Shown here one piece after another: positions 11,905 to 23,179 of a DNA stretch of 64,000 bases (the first letter of the stretch is position 1; the number at the start of each line of letters is the position of its first letter). The position numbers and the translations under genes were made by a program. The stretch is from Trichopria drosophilae (lineage: Eukaryota; Arthropoda; Insecta; Hymenoptera; Diapriidae), in the NCBI GenBank assembly GCA_030407085.1, contig CM059586.1, positions 100,887,501 to 100,951,500 on the forward strand. Reading direction: 5' to 3'. Below the pieces are notes generated by a model that saw nothing but the letters and a program-made list of their open reading frames with translations, did not search any database and was not told the DNA's origin.

Positions 11905-12775
11905 ATAGAGCATGTAATTGTCTACAAAAATGTTACATGCATATCATAGACCGACAAAATTGGAGAAAATTGCAGAACCAAGAGCATATTTTCCAAAGGT
12001 ATTTCACGCGCTGAATTCGAATCCGACCTCAGAAAAGCCCCTGTACGTCAGGTTTTTGAGATATTTTAACCTAAAAGTGCTAAAAATACGTTTTTTGGGT
12101 ACATTTGAGGTGCTGTAACTTCAAGACAGTTTTTTTTTAAAACGATAGTCACGGTATCTCAAAGTACTGTTTTTGCCCATCCAAATCCGTTTTCAAACTT
12201 AGAAAAATCATTATTGGTTACTGAGATATCGTCTGTTGAAGTTTCTGAGTTTGGCAAATTCGGTGATGTTCAGAAACTGAGCAGAATCAGATAGAGCTTC
12301 AAAAGACATTTTGTATTTTGTTATACTAACTTCAAATTCCTACTCAGCAGCACCGAACACCTTAAGAGCCACTCGTAATTCAGGTCTTTGTGGTTAATTT
12401 CTTTCTATTTTTGAAGCTTTATCTGATTCTGCTCAGTTTCTGAATATCGACGAATTTGCCAAACTTAGAAACTTCAACAGACGATATCTTAGTGACCAAT
12501 AAAGATTTTTCTAAGTTTAAAAACGGAGTTTGAAGGGCACAAACAGTACTTTGAGATACCGTGACGATCGTTTTGAAACAATCTGTCTTGATGTTACAGC
12601 ACCTCAAATGTACCCGAAAACGTACTTTTTGCACTTTTAGGTTAAAATATCTCAAAAACCTGACGTATAGGAGCTATTCTGAGGTCGGATTCGAATTCAG
12701 AGCGTCAAATACCTTCGGAAAAGTATGTTCTGGTTCTTCGTTCTAAAATTTGTCGGCCTGTGTATTCTCCGTATT
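11905..12775. repeat. Foldback palindrome, arms ~370 bp
   Basis: The sequence from about 11940 to 12310 recurs as reverse complement from about 12410 to 12770. Shared words include CTGATTCTGCTCAGTTTCTGA, GATACCGTGAC and GGTCGGATTCGAATTCAG. The ~100-bp loop is unrelated. The outer edges carry TATAGAGCATGTAATTG, a word family also found at 13203-13255 and 51505-51545. Short frames on both strands are mirror images of each other and are not genes. Confidence 0.75.
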
Positions 12776-12926
12776 ATCAACGGTAACCCCGTAAATGAGG
12801 GCTAAACCCGATATAATTGGCATGGCTTGCCTTGTTTAGCTTGTTCCTTATTGCATTCATCAGCTTTTGCAGCAATTACAAAGATTCAACGTTAGTTAGG
12901 TTAAGCTCACACTTGTTGGTTAGAGG

Positions 12927-13181
12927 TTAGGTTAGTATAAAGAGGAGGGGGGGAGGCAGAGTTGAATTCGGCTGTTTATAGTATACTCGTACATCATATG
13001 TATATTTAGTTCCAGCGTTGTCCATGTTGTGGCGATCGTGGCTTTTCTGTTCCCGCGTGAATAGTGCGGTTACGGATTGGTCATATGCAGCCTTCTTTCT
13101 TAACGTCTTGTATTCTTCAGCTTTAGTACGCACATAACATGGAGCTACATTATATTTAGCTTGTTGATACTTAGCTGTCAT
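12927..13181 (-). CDS. Hypothetical short open frame, unidentified
   Basis: 84 codons from an ATG in a TCAAATG context, beginning MTAKYQQAKYNVAPCYV. The first ~70 residues have mixed, charged composition unlike the AT-driven frames nearby. The last residues run into a proline and leucine string from a G-rich/C-rich tract. The DNA just upstream (13200-13260) is a dispersed repeat word, so this may be repeat-borne. No family recognised. Confidence 0.2.
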   Translation of the reverse strand: MTAKYQQAKYNVAPCYVRTKAEEYKTLRKKAAYDQSVTALFTREQKSHDRHNMDNAGTKYTYDVRVYYKQPNSTLPPPLLFILT

Positions 13182-13479
13182 TTGAGGTTATCTTTGATAA
13201 GCCGGAGAAAATGCATACAACCTTTTTTGTAAAGAATTTCACGCTCAACATTTTTTTGTTCTCTTTTAGATTTCTAGTTTTTTTAATTAAACGCAAAAAA
13301 TAGCATTTTTACGGGGTTATCGTGGTTTTTTACCATGATAATCGCATTTGCGCCAATTTTCATCATGATATTCGAATTCAGCACATCAAAATACGTCTTA
13401 AGTTTTTTTCCGTTTTGGTTTCACAACAATTTTGTTACAAATTTAGTAATCTTCCGACACGATGACAGCAAAATACGTC

Positions 13480-13620
13480 GGTTAAGGGGGTTCAAAAGTA
13501 CTCCGACGATAAAAACGTAAAATTTTTTAGTAAAAATGTCTACCTTATCGTCGAAGCACTTTCGAACCTCTTAAAGGGGCAGAAATGCTTCTAATGTGAA
13601 GGTTTAAAAATAGCATTTTG
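13480..13620. repeat. Diverged fragment of the ACCTTATCGTCGAAGCAC repeat family
   Basis: CTACCTTATCGTCG followed by AAGCACTTTCGAACCTCTT matches in inverted sense the GACGGTAAGGTAGG region at 63580-63610, and in direct sense the word order at 3700-3740. Confidence 0.4.
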
Positions 13621-15889
13621 TCTGAGGTCTACTGTTTATAATCGAACAATTGGTCTTTCTTCTTAAAGGTATAACTCCATAGAATAACGAAAATTGTTGT
13701 TGACGAAAAACATTTATTTATTCATTTATAAAATAATTTTCGAACATGAATAAACAGTTGTTTGCTGACACAGGTCATTCGCTGGTGATCTAAAGCAGAA
13801 AATGGTCAAAGATTATTAAGCTATGTTTTGAAAAATAACAAAACTGTCAGCGATTCTCGTGAAAAAAAAAGTATTCTACTCAGCACCATAAATCACGCGA
13901 AATTATAGGTTAGAAATAAATGGTTAACAACTTTGAACTACGGACGATAGCAATGATAGTGATGAATAAAGACAAAATATGTTTTCCGCTAAAATCAGCA
14001 ATACCCGGATCATGATTTGTCGAGAAGCTCAAAAACTATCGAAAAATGAAAAAATACAAGGGATTTTTGTAACCCGTCACATTAAAATGCCCCCTTAATG
14101 TAGTAATTCTCAGTTACTCCAATCAAACATTCAATAAATGAAATATGGAAATCCATTTCGATAACGAGAGAAATTTATAGCTGCCAGAGTCTGGATCGCT
14201 CCTAGCGGCATCTCAGGTAACCACCCACGTTGCAACATGTTTGATCTGCTGTTACTGTTTAATATTAAGATGGTCGATGGTACAAACCGTTATTGCTCCA
14301 GCCAGATAATACTTTTTACTCATAATGACAATACTGCACGGTTTACTAGTTATCAAAGAAAAAAACACGTACAATTACTGTAATAGATGAGCTATTTAAA
14401 TGGAATACTGAACTTCTTGCAATTTTTTAAAAGACCGTTAAAATGTTACCTACATTAAAATTGTCAACATTCTGTTGTGAATGTTACCAATTTCTGAAAC
14501 GTCCCGCATGGTATGTTAACATTCCTAGATGAGATCGATAGTTTTCGTAGAACATCGGGCATCTTCGGTTCTTGTATTATACATATGTACAATTTGTATT
14601 GATAAAACTCTCGACAAGTACACACGTATAAAAACAAAGCAATACCAATTTATCAAACGTGACATGACGGAGAATTAACCGTCGTAACATACCTCATTTC
14701 CTACTAGGTGGCGCATGAAATGCTGCAGTCTACTCGCAAGTGGTATATACTGCCTGAGTTTAATGTATTTTTTTATATTAGGTATTCGCTGTGATTTTAC
14801 TTTTTGATGCACGTTTTTTCAAGAAAATTCTTTTATCGATCTAATTTATGAAAATATGTTACTTTATGAGACGTCTCAACATTTACTTCTGGTATATATC
14901 AATATTTACAACTAAATTGAAAAAAAAACTGTATCGCGTTTCACTATTGATCTCCAGAGAGCTTAAATCGGTTGGAATAACCGGTTATCATTTAAGCATC
15001 TCGTAATTTCATTGGTTTCTGCTACCGCCGCGTGCGAGATACGGTAACTTAAATAAGTGTACGACTTGTGCGATTCACAGTATATATATTATTATCACAT
15101 CGGCACGGTCTAGTCTTTCAATGTCTTCTTGCAATGCGATATGAAACTGGTGGTACACACAGCCGCTTGTTTCTTGTCTTTCTTGTTACACAGCCGGACC
15201 TTGAATGGAATCGACGGCACACAACGAGATTTCGAATCCCAGGGAATGCAAGTTTCACTTTCTACTATAAAATTCATAACCAACTTGAACTTTTTTATGT
15301 AATGGAATGTAAAAAAGTGACTCCGGCCGACAATCACGGTTGTTAATTAATGTATGATAATGCGTTTGAAGTTTCCGCGTACGAGTTATCTTCTGGTTAG
15401 CGATGAATTTGCACTAAAGTCGTATTATATAACGATATTCTGAGTCAATCCTATATCCTGACTCGATTTAAGATGTGGAAGTTTAAAATCAAAACACTGT
15501 CCAACAGAACTTTGGTTTTCCTTTGATATGACAAGTGTTTTTATGCTGAAAGTAATGGCACTCTCCGAATTTCCCTATAACGTCACATTTTCAAGAAAAA
15601 TGATTTGAATTTGTCAATTTGAGGTTTTTATTAACGTCACTTTTCTCAAAAATGTGTCATGAGAGGAAAATTAAGAGGATGTCAGCCACTTCAGTGCTAA
15701 TATCTGGAAAATAATATTTCGATTATAAACAAAATTGTCTTTTTTCTTTTTAATCATTACAGTAGACTCTGCGTAGAATCTCTTATAAAGAAATGAAAAT
15801 CGTTTTCTCTATCGAGAGCTAAGAACGTCGCAACTGCACCTGGTGACGAAAAACCAAACTATATCAGAGAGTAGTACATAACCTCCGTA
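13621..15889. other. No gene seen; GC-richer spots at 14190-14290, 14695-14750 and 15000-15345
   Basis: Frames at 15068-15346 (plus) and 15110-15337 (minus) overlap each other and match nothing known to me. CTCF-like words occur at about 14201 and 14700. The rest is AT-rich with no clear structure. Confidence 0.35.
14700..14714 (+). promoter_or_regulatory. CTCF-like motif (CTAGGTGGCGC)
   Basis: CCTACTAGGTGGCGC contains AGGTGGCGC, the core of the insect CTCF recognition sequence as known from Drosophila, with the preceding C and TA placed as in the longer consensus. A single match in 64 kb could be chance, and no occupancy data are available here. Confidence 0.3.
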
Positions 15890-16151
15890 CACAGAGAGAA
15901 AAAAATTGTTAATGGAATCACGAAAAAATAGTAAAATCGATTTCAACCTGTTAAGTAGTAGAATTAACTATATGTAAGGGTTAGAGTCGATATTTGAGGT
16001 TATGTACGAACCATTTAACCATCAGCAAATAGTAAATGGAAACAATTTTTTTGTACCGTTTACCATGGAAATAGTTAATGCAACAACTTTTCTTATTTAC
16101 GCGTTTTACTATTACAAAAAGGTTCCGTTAACTATATCTTTTCTCTCTGTG
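15890..16151. mobile_element. MITE with CACAGAGAGAAAA termini and TA duplication
   Basis: TA (15888-15889) then CACAGAGAGAAAAAAATTG at the left. The right end is CTTTTCTCTCTGTG then TA (16152-16153), its reverse complement. GTTAATGG near the left and CCGTTAAC near the right extend the inverted termini. 262 bp with no frame, so a non-autonomous element of the TA-targeting (Tc1/mariner-like) kind. Confidence 0.75.
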
Positions 16152-16167
16152 TAGGCTAAATGAAATG

Positions 16168-16242
16168 TTAATTAAGCTTTATAATGTTATTTGTTTGTAG
16201 TAGAAGATCCGTAATACCAAGAATCTGATTTTTGACAAATTT
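16168..16242 (+). repeat. 75-bp direct repeat, copy 1
   Basis: TTAATTAAGCTTTATAATG through CCAAGAATCTGATTTTTGAC to ACAAATTT recurs at 16666-16740 with about six differences. It starts 16 bases right of the MITE ending at 16151. Confidence 0.7.
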
Positions 16243-16665
16243 GAATTTCAAGCGGATAAGAAAGTAAAACACTTGATTTATATTTTATTATAGGAACGCA
16301 AGTATCTACACACGTGTAACGGCATCCCGTTACGGATTATTGCGTAGATATTCTTTCAATATTTTTAGCATTCCTCCTCTGCTAGAAATATTTAAAATCT
16401 CAATTTTTAAAATAAAACCATATATAAACATCTTAGACAGATCCTCTATGGTCTTACTGACGAGTCCACATAGGGAAACCAAGACGAAACGTGTATTTTA
16501 GCAATAGGCATTTAGTTCTACATATTATCGCTAGAGGGATGCAGAATCTGATAGTGGTCGAGTTATTAATTTTTCATATAAAGTTGTTTGCGATAATAAT
16601 ACACAAACAGGTTATTTACACATACTTTTTTCATATTTAGTGGTTGATATCAACAACCCAATATT

Positions 16666-16740
16666 TTAATTAAGCTTTATAATGTTATTTGTATGTAGTA
16701 AAAGAAGCATAATACCAAGAATCTGATTTTTGACAAATTT
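16666..16740 (+). repeat. 75-bp direct repeat, copy 2
   Basis: Second copy of the repeat at 16168-16242. The ~420 bases between the copies are unique in the window and have no terminal inverted repeats. A small tandem duplication is as likely as an insertion flanked by repeats. Confidence 0.7.
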
Positions 16741-18185
16741 AAATGGAATGTTGCTCACAAATTACAGTAAAAGAAAACTTTTTTCGTACTGTCGGTCATT
16801 TATTCCGAAAGGATGGTAAAATAAAATTCCGATTTATTAGTAATGGTATATATTTGCTTGTGGGTTTTTTTTTTACAACCTTGAAGGTTAAGTATAAACG
16901 GATAAACCTAAATTACTACAAATTTTGTAAACATTTTCTTCCCCCATCATATATGGTTACGTATATTGTAAATATTATTAAAATCGATAGGAATATTTCT
17001 GAAATATTGTAGACTGACGACCGCGACGGCGGATAGATGCGCCGAACACATTCGCTATATCACTTTCGAGAATATGCTGCAACAGCGTCACCTATCGAGT
17101 ATTTTATAAAGTACTAGTTTCTACAAGACACACAATTCACATTGTCGCAGTCTGAGAACGAAAAATGACTACAAAATGTATTGATATATGAAATAAAATA
17201 AACTTTTTTTATTTTTAACAAAATGGACAGCTCAATTTTATATTGTATGACATATTCCTACAAAATATTGTAATTTTTCTTATAAACTTACAAACGAATG
17301 ATTTCAAACCCATATCTTAATCGTATTAGTACACAATACAAAATCTAAGCTTAATTCATGTATACCAGATAAATTATTCGATAAAGATGACAGTCTAATC
17401 GCGGTTTTCATTCTGTTTCGATTTGATTTAATCTAAATAAGGCTGAGGTAAATAAAGATATAGCTCTGAAAAGTCGGATTTGTTTTTCAATATTTTCGGC
17501 ATTTTACGTAAAAGCTACTGGAGAATTTCCTAATACCAGTGTTATCTAGATATATGACTGCTCTGGTGCAAGAATAGATTACTATACTAATTGATACGTG
17601 ACTATAAGCTTACCTTACTACTTTCTCCCACGTTTGCGAAAAGCAAGGCTGCGATCATCGCAACCGCGACTAGCGGTAGGAACAGGAACTACATTAAGGG
17701 GTTTCTACACTACAATAATATACATACTAGAATTTTTAATATACTTTTTTTTTTTTAAACTACTGACGGGTCTAAACAATAAAATCATAAAACCATAACA
17801 AAGTTTAAACGCGTTTTCTTCGAAACTACTGTTTTCGATCCTAAGGGTATTTTTTACTACTTGTATATCGTATTTTTTAGATTATATAAGCTGAAATATA
17901 ATTGAAGCATTTTACTTAATCACACATGAAACTTAAATATACTGTTTAAAAATATTCAATTGAGACAAATTTCATGAAAACCTGATAAAATATCGTTCTA
18001 AATAGTTCAAAGAGTAAAGGGGTTAAAAGTCTGTTTAATCCTATTAAATATTTAACCTTAATAAATTGACGTCTCAGGGACTGCTGTGCGATTATTTCTG
18101 AGATTAATACTACGTTAGTACGTTAACGTTAATCTAAAAAAACATTAATAATAGATTAAAAATATATTTTTAAATCATACCACAA
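16741..18185. other. AT-rich sequence, one candidate exon only
   Basis: Apart from the minus-strand candidate at 17614-17688, nothing supportable is seen. A CpG patch at about 17020-17100 has no open frame. The motif CGCTAGAGGG lies in the stretch just before (16529-16538). Confidence 0.4.
17614..17688 (-). CDS. Candidate exon coding a hydrophobic segment
   Basis: On the minus strand, 25 open codons lie between an AG (…AATGTAG) and a strong donor (AGTAAG|GTAAGC). They read FLFLPLVAVAMIAALLF followed by ANVGESSK: a signal-peptide- or membrane-like stretch. The DNA is GC- and CpG-richer than its surroundings. The internal ATG could also serve as a start. No neighbouring exon was found and no family is recognised. 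Confidence 0.25.
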
Positions 18186-18189
18186 AAAC

Positions 18190-18590
18190 AAAGTGATAAT
18201 AATTATATTTTATGTATATATTAATATTAATTAAATTTATTCTATTTATATTTAAATTTATAAAATTTTAAATTTAATTTATAATAAAATAATAATAATT
18301 ATAAATAAATTTAAATAAATTTTTTTTATATTAATTATTAAATAATTTTTATTATATGAAATTCTTGTAAAATATAAAAATAAAATTATTAACCCACCAA
18401 TTATAATTGAAAATATAATTATTGAAAAAAATTTTGTATTTAAAATTAAATTTATATATAATAATATTAATATAATAATTATAAACAAAATTAATCCTAA
18501 AATTAAAGGATTATAAAATTTATAATTTAATATATTAAAAATTAAAAATAAAAATAAAAAAATAATTAATAAATATACTTTTATAATATT
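18190..18590 (-). pseudogene. nad6: Nuclear copy of mitochondrial nad6 (NUMT)
   Basis: The block is far more AT-rich than even its surroundings. On the minus strand an ATT-initiated frame runs unbroken from 18587 to a TAA at 18279-18281 (102 codons). It shows the NAD6 landmarks in order: a hydrophobic start, NPLILGLILF, then FS..IGGLIILFLYFTRISYN. The last matches the family's GG(M/L)(L/V)LF(I/L)Y.(T/S)S(L/I)..N stretch once AGA is read as serine, as in the invertebrate mitochondrial code. The frame stops at about 60% of usual NAD6 length; AT-rich remnant continues to about 18190. Its placement in nuclear repeats makes it a NUMT. Confidence 0.85.
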
Positions 18591-18599
18591 TTCCCCAAA

Positions 18600-20446
18600 T
18601 TTTCCGAAATCAGAAATCTTGAAATTAATAATTGTGTTGTCTACACCGTTGTATTCAAAGAGAAAGTCAGTTTTTGGGATAATTCAATTAAATTCTAATA
18701 AAATTTCTTATTCCTTGAAATTTTTATAAGAACATATACTTGCACATGAGCATTTGAAATCAATATTGATAGCTATTTTAAAGATCACTCTTTTGAAATT
18801 GATTTGAGAACACGAAGAATTTATGTAATGAAATTGAAAAGTGGTGCATGATTCTTACCAACATAAAAAAAATATAAAACAAAAAAAGGAAATGGTCATA
18901 AAATATTTTAATAATAATAAAATCGTCAACAATGAAAATCTTTTTAAAAAATTTCATTTTTGAGGATGCAAATAGTTCATTAACAAAGAAAAATTATAAT
19001 TTCTTTTTAAATTGCAAACGAATTATTTAAAAGCAAACATGTTTACATTAAAGAGTTAGAAAATACCGTCAAATTAGTAGGTTTTCAAATCACAACAGTG
19101 GTACCGAATTCGTTTTAGGACCTGTTAAAAGTTCGGACACGAGACACTTTTTAATCTCTCGCGGGCTAATGGCGACACAATTTTACGTCACGAGATAATT
19201 TTACTCACCAATTTGATACAAAATGCCTTATACATATCTAGAACATTTTCCCTTTTATGCAAAAATCCAATAATGAAAAAAGGTTAGTTCAATTATTTTA
19301 ATCTATACATCATTATTTAAAAGTGGAAAATAATTCGATTTATCTGACCTTGAGAATCATGAGCGACATTAATTTTTAATCAATTAACCTGCATTAACGA
19401 AAATTTGCAAAAGCAGCGTCTAACTATTCCCATTTCTTAATAAGATTTAAATTTTTTAAATGGTTATAAACTTAATATCAACAAAAAAAAACTTTCTTTT
19501 CAATTTTCAACTACTGCACAGAATTTAAGGAATATTTATTTCTTATTTTATAAGTTATTGTTAAAAAACATGCCGCGCCGGGATTTGAACCTTGGACCTT
19601 TTAATTTCCGGATGTAAAATAAATTTTTTGTTTAAAAAATATTCAAATATAAAATTTATAAAGAAATATTTTAGGGCTATCAAAATTTTTAATTAACATA
19701 AGCTTTTTTATTTATAAGATTTCTAACTGTTTTATTAACAATAAACAATTTTATATCATTCGGAATTAACTAAAAACATTTGAGGTAACCATATTGCCAA
19801 CTCTTTACACCAAATTTTAATATTATTTTATCACTAGTCAAATTCTTCTGTATTATAAGTAAATTCGAGTAGGAAGCAAATCTAACTTAATATTTCTTAC
19901 TGTCATTTATAATTGCATCTTCATCTCTCAGTGGGATTTGAAGGTCTTCACCAATTCGTTGCTTTCCAAATCGACATTAGAAAAAAACCACTAATGACCA
20001 GAAAAAAGTGTGTGACTAATTTGGTCATAATTTACAGCCATGAAGAGTAACCACTACTAATTGAACTATTTTAAAGACATAAATTATGTGTCTTAACTGG
20101 ATATTTACAATTTAGTAGATTTCATAGTAAGTAAACATCATTTAATCGAATTAATTTCCTACTTTTCTGTTTTTCACTACCAGGATTGACTAATACAAAT
20201 TTCTCAAGTTCGACATCAAATTTGTTGAACTTGTTAGAGAAGTTTAAAGTAAATTATATATTAAAACCCAATTACATTTAAACTGTTGTATCTTTAATTT
20301 AAAAATTATACCAATAAAAGGATTTCCTTCCTTAACCACTTCAATAGTAATGGATCATATATGTACAAAAAAAATTATTGACACACGTGGTAATGGATCA
20401 TATGTGTACATTTTGCAATAACTTTTACAATTCTTAATGAATTTGC
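18600..20446. other. AT-rich sequence, no gene called
   Basis: At 19570-19605 the minus strand reads GGTTCAAATCCCGGCGCGGC, a tRNA T-arm and acceptor tail without the rest of a tRNA. At about 19940 a good acceptor (CATCTTCATCTCTCAG) precedes protein-like open codons (WDLKVFTNSLLSKSTLEKNH in one frame), with no clear donor. I leave both uncalled as genes. Confidence 0.35.
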
Positions 20447-20945
20447 ATGAAACTTCGTATTTCAAGATATTTTGGGTCGCTGAATCCAAATCTGTCGTCA
20501 AATTGGAAAATTCAAAATGGCGGCTGCAAATTTGCTAAATTTATTAAAATGTGCGGCGCACATTTTTCTTTATACGGAAAACAGCTGAAAATTGTTACTC
20601 GAAGGTTTTCGGGATCGCTGATTACTAATCTGAAGTTAGATTTTGAAAATTCAAAATGGCGGATCCAAGATGGCCGACCGAAATGCGAAAAATTACCCAA
20701 ACTTTATGAAACTGGGTTTTCGGGGCCACTGATTATAAATCTGAAATCAGATTTTGAAAATTCAAAATGTCGGTTCCAAGATGGCCGACATAAATGTAAA
20801 AAATTTACTTGATTTTGATGAAAGTTGGTACTCGGGAATTTTTTGGGTCGCTGATTACGAATTTGAAGTCAGATTTTGTAAATTCAAAATGGTGGATCCA
20901 AGATGGCCGACATAAATGTGAAATATTACTTGATTTTTTAAATGA
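20447..20945 (+). repeat. Tandem array of ~110-125-bp units with CAAGATGGCCGAC
   Basis: Four units start at about 20474, 20612, 20722 and 20845, each with GGGTCGCTGATTACGAATCTG, then TTTTGAAAATTCAAAATGGC, then CCAAGATGGCCGACATAAAT. A plus-strand frame of 121 codons spans three units because one unit is close to 36 codons long. The repeated FENSKWRIQDGRPKC-like peptide is a by-product of the DNA repeat and probably not a gene. Related single copies occur at about 9056, 27780, 45945, 47700, 55945 and 62590-63070. Confidence 0.8.
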
Positions 20946-21115
20946 TATATTTTAGGAAAAAATGGAACCCGTGTTTCACCGTTTTTCGATATCTTAAGTA
21001 CAGGGCTGTACCGCTTCTGGCACTTTTTTTTTTAAACAGCTACCACTGAAGTGGTTAAATCTGTCTGAATTATTTGTTTTTTTTATAATACAAATCATTT
21101 CATTACCAATATTAG

Positions 21116-21165
21116 TCACTTTTCAAATTTTTGATGTCGTGGCTGAATATAGTTACATTAAATAT
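21116..21165 (+). CDS. Possible short coding exon, unidentified
   Basis: An acceptor (CATTACCAATATTAG) is followed by TC and 16 open codons (TFQIFDVVAEYSYIKY) ending at a GTATTT donor. Its phase at 21165 does not fit the next candidate exon at 21404. An internal donor (TATA|GTTACA) would fit, but it is weak. This is the least certain piece of the plus-strand gene. Confidence 0.15.
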
Positions 21166-21403
21166 GTATTTTTTCTATGTTAAACAATGGTGCAAATGTA
21201 GAGAATTACTTATGCTAAATTGTCATTAATAAGATAAATATCTTGGGTAACTTTATAATTCTTAATAATAAAGTAATGCCAGGAGCAATCGAAAATCGAT
21301 TGAAACTATTGACAATAATTGAGGCTTTGTTGTCTGAATTATATTTCTGAACATTTCAATCTTTCTGTATTCATTTTATTCAATATATAACATGGTTGAA
21401 TAG

Positions 21404-21468
21404 TGGCCGATCTATCTATTGACCACCACTTAGGAGCATCAGTTGCTCGTTTGGCTTTGTCACTAATA
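21404..21468 (+). CDS. Candidate exon 1 of the plus-strand chain, unidentified protein
   Basis: After TTGAATAG, the segment reads (x)ADLSIDHHLGASVARLALSLI and ends at ATA|GTAAAT, in phase 0. The peptide is amphipathic and helical in character, like a HEAT- or ARM-type repeat, although no family is recognised. Phase 0 at the end agrees with the exon starting at 27647. The 6.2-kb intron between them would contain the nested transposons at 22.0-25.4 kb and 25.5-27.3 kb. Confidence 0.3.
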
Positions 21469-22012
21469 GTAAATGTGGACTTCCAGATCTTGATAATATA
21501 ATTTGGAAATACCCTTTTTATGAAAATAAAAAGAAGTAATATGATTAACTCTCTTCTGTCTATAAAATGTTATTCACCTCATAAGTTTGAAATTTATTTC
21601 TACGGTCCAAACATATTCTACTCTTTATACATGAATTTTTAATTGTTAATGATACTCTTATTTAAGAATGATATAATAACATAGACTCTGCAATACACAA
21701 CTAATAGTTCAGTCCTATTTAATACTAATAATAAGTATACGATGTATAATTTTAAGTCAATAAGTAGATTAATTTTATTGTAACTGTTAAAACTGTAAAT
21801 CAATGTAAATTAAGTCTAATCTATAATAGATTTTATAAGATTAATAAATAAAAGAAACTTTATATTTATGAAAATGTATTGCAAATTTCTGTCTTGGATA
21901 TATCTAAATATTTAATAAATGTAGTTTATGGTGGATTTATTTGTGTTCTTCACTGTAGCCAAATCTATGGCGTTTTGTGGGATTCAAAAATAGAATTCAA
22001 AAGAATTACATA

Positions 22013-22486
22013 CACTGTAAAAAATGTTGCTGTAAATTTACCATGAAAACCGTAGGACACAAAAATACCACTGATAATCGCAGGAAATTTACCAAGAGCT
22101 GGTAAAATATAACCTGTCGGTGTAAAATTACCTCGGAGCAATGTAATTTTAATACAAGATTAGGGGAATTTTACACCAGTTAGGTTATTTTTACACTGAC
22201 TGCACTGTGATATCACACTAAACTATTGGGAATTTACATAATTGCTGTAATATTACAATTTTTAATTTTTCCATTTTAATGTAAATTTACTACGATTATT
22301 AGTGGTATTTTTGTGTCCAATGATTTTCATGGGAAAATTACACTATTATTGTAATATTACTATGTTTATGGTAAAAATCCTCGAGAAATCATTGAGAAAT
22401 TACCACAAATCTGTAATTGCACCACAAAAATTGTTGGAAATGGTTACATTAATGCAATGTAATTTTACTTGACACTTTTTTCAGTG
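22013..22486. mobile_element. MITE with CACTGTAAAAAATG termini, copy 1
   Basis: TA (22011-22012), CACTGTAAAAAATG at the left, CACTTTTTTCAGTG at the right and TA (22487-22488). The interior is full of short TGTAAATTTACCA-like inverted words, making it strongly self-complementary: GGACACAAAAATACCAC near the left and GTGGTATTTTTGTGTCC near 22300. 474 bp, no frame. Confidence 0.78.
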
Positions 22487-22719
22487 TATACATACATATA
22501 TATATGATATATGAATTCGGTTGCTGGATGGACATTTGAACTCAGTAACTTTGGGTAATGTGGTTAAAAACAATTTCCTCCGATCGACACAAGAAATGGT
22601 GTTTTGATGGGAGGAAAACGAAATATATTAATAATGAAGCATTAATGAAAGATAAAATACAACAAAAATTATTACTTTACATTTTATTACACACGTAAAA
22701 TCTACAGTAGCATTTCATA

Positions 22720-23117
22720 CACTGTAAAAAATGTGAATGAATACAGTCTCATTATAATATTAATTGTGTACAAATTTGGTAATGCATTCTCATGTGTAAC
22801 ATAAAGTTTTTACCAATTGAGGTTAGGAATTTTACAACATTTTTGTAATTTTACTTGGCACGATTGTGAATTTACAATATCAACAAATGAAAATTACAAC
22901 GTATTGCACATCCACTGCTTTACATGTTGGTAAAAATCGAGCCCACATTCAATGTGGCAATTGTTCTGTTTGCAGGAGAAAAACATAAAAATTTGTAAAA
23001 ATACAATCTCAAAAAGAAAACATTACATCATTATAAATGGAATATTTACCACATTATATGTGGGTAAAAATCGACCCACAATCAATGTGGTAAAATTCAC
23101 TTGCTTTTTTTACAGTG
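22720..23117. mobile_element. MITE with CACTGTAAAAAATG termini, copy 2
   Basis: TA (22718-22719), CACTGTAAAAAATGTGAATG at the left; ATTCACTTGCTTTTTTTACAG-TG at the right, then TA (23118-23119). 398 bp with the same word style as copy 1 but little detailed similarity inside. Confidence 0.75.
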
Positions 23118-23179
23118 TAGTTCTTTTTTAGGTTAGGTTCACAAGCAACCTTTTTGAGGTTAGGTATGTTAAGAACTCG

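Noticed and set aside
12900..12945. GGTTAG/TTAGG words resembling the insect telomere repeat
   Set aside because: Only a few irregular copies (also near 23125-23165); far too short and imperfect for a telomere or an interstitial telomeric array.
18279..18488. A nuclear membrane-protein gene
   Set aside because: The hydrophobic frame carries the NAD6 landmarks in order and the surrounding base composition is mitochondrial, so a NUMT explains it.
20447..20812. 121-codon frame with internally repeated peptide
   Set aside because: The repeat lies in the DNA, extends beyond the frame, and appears elsewhere in fragments without an open frame.
21268..21340. Open codons MPGAIENRLKLLTIIEALLSE as an exon upstream of 21404
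   Set aside because: Attractive helical peptide, but no donor gives the phase required by the next exon and the frame ends in TGA. Left as a curiosity.
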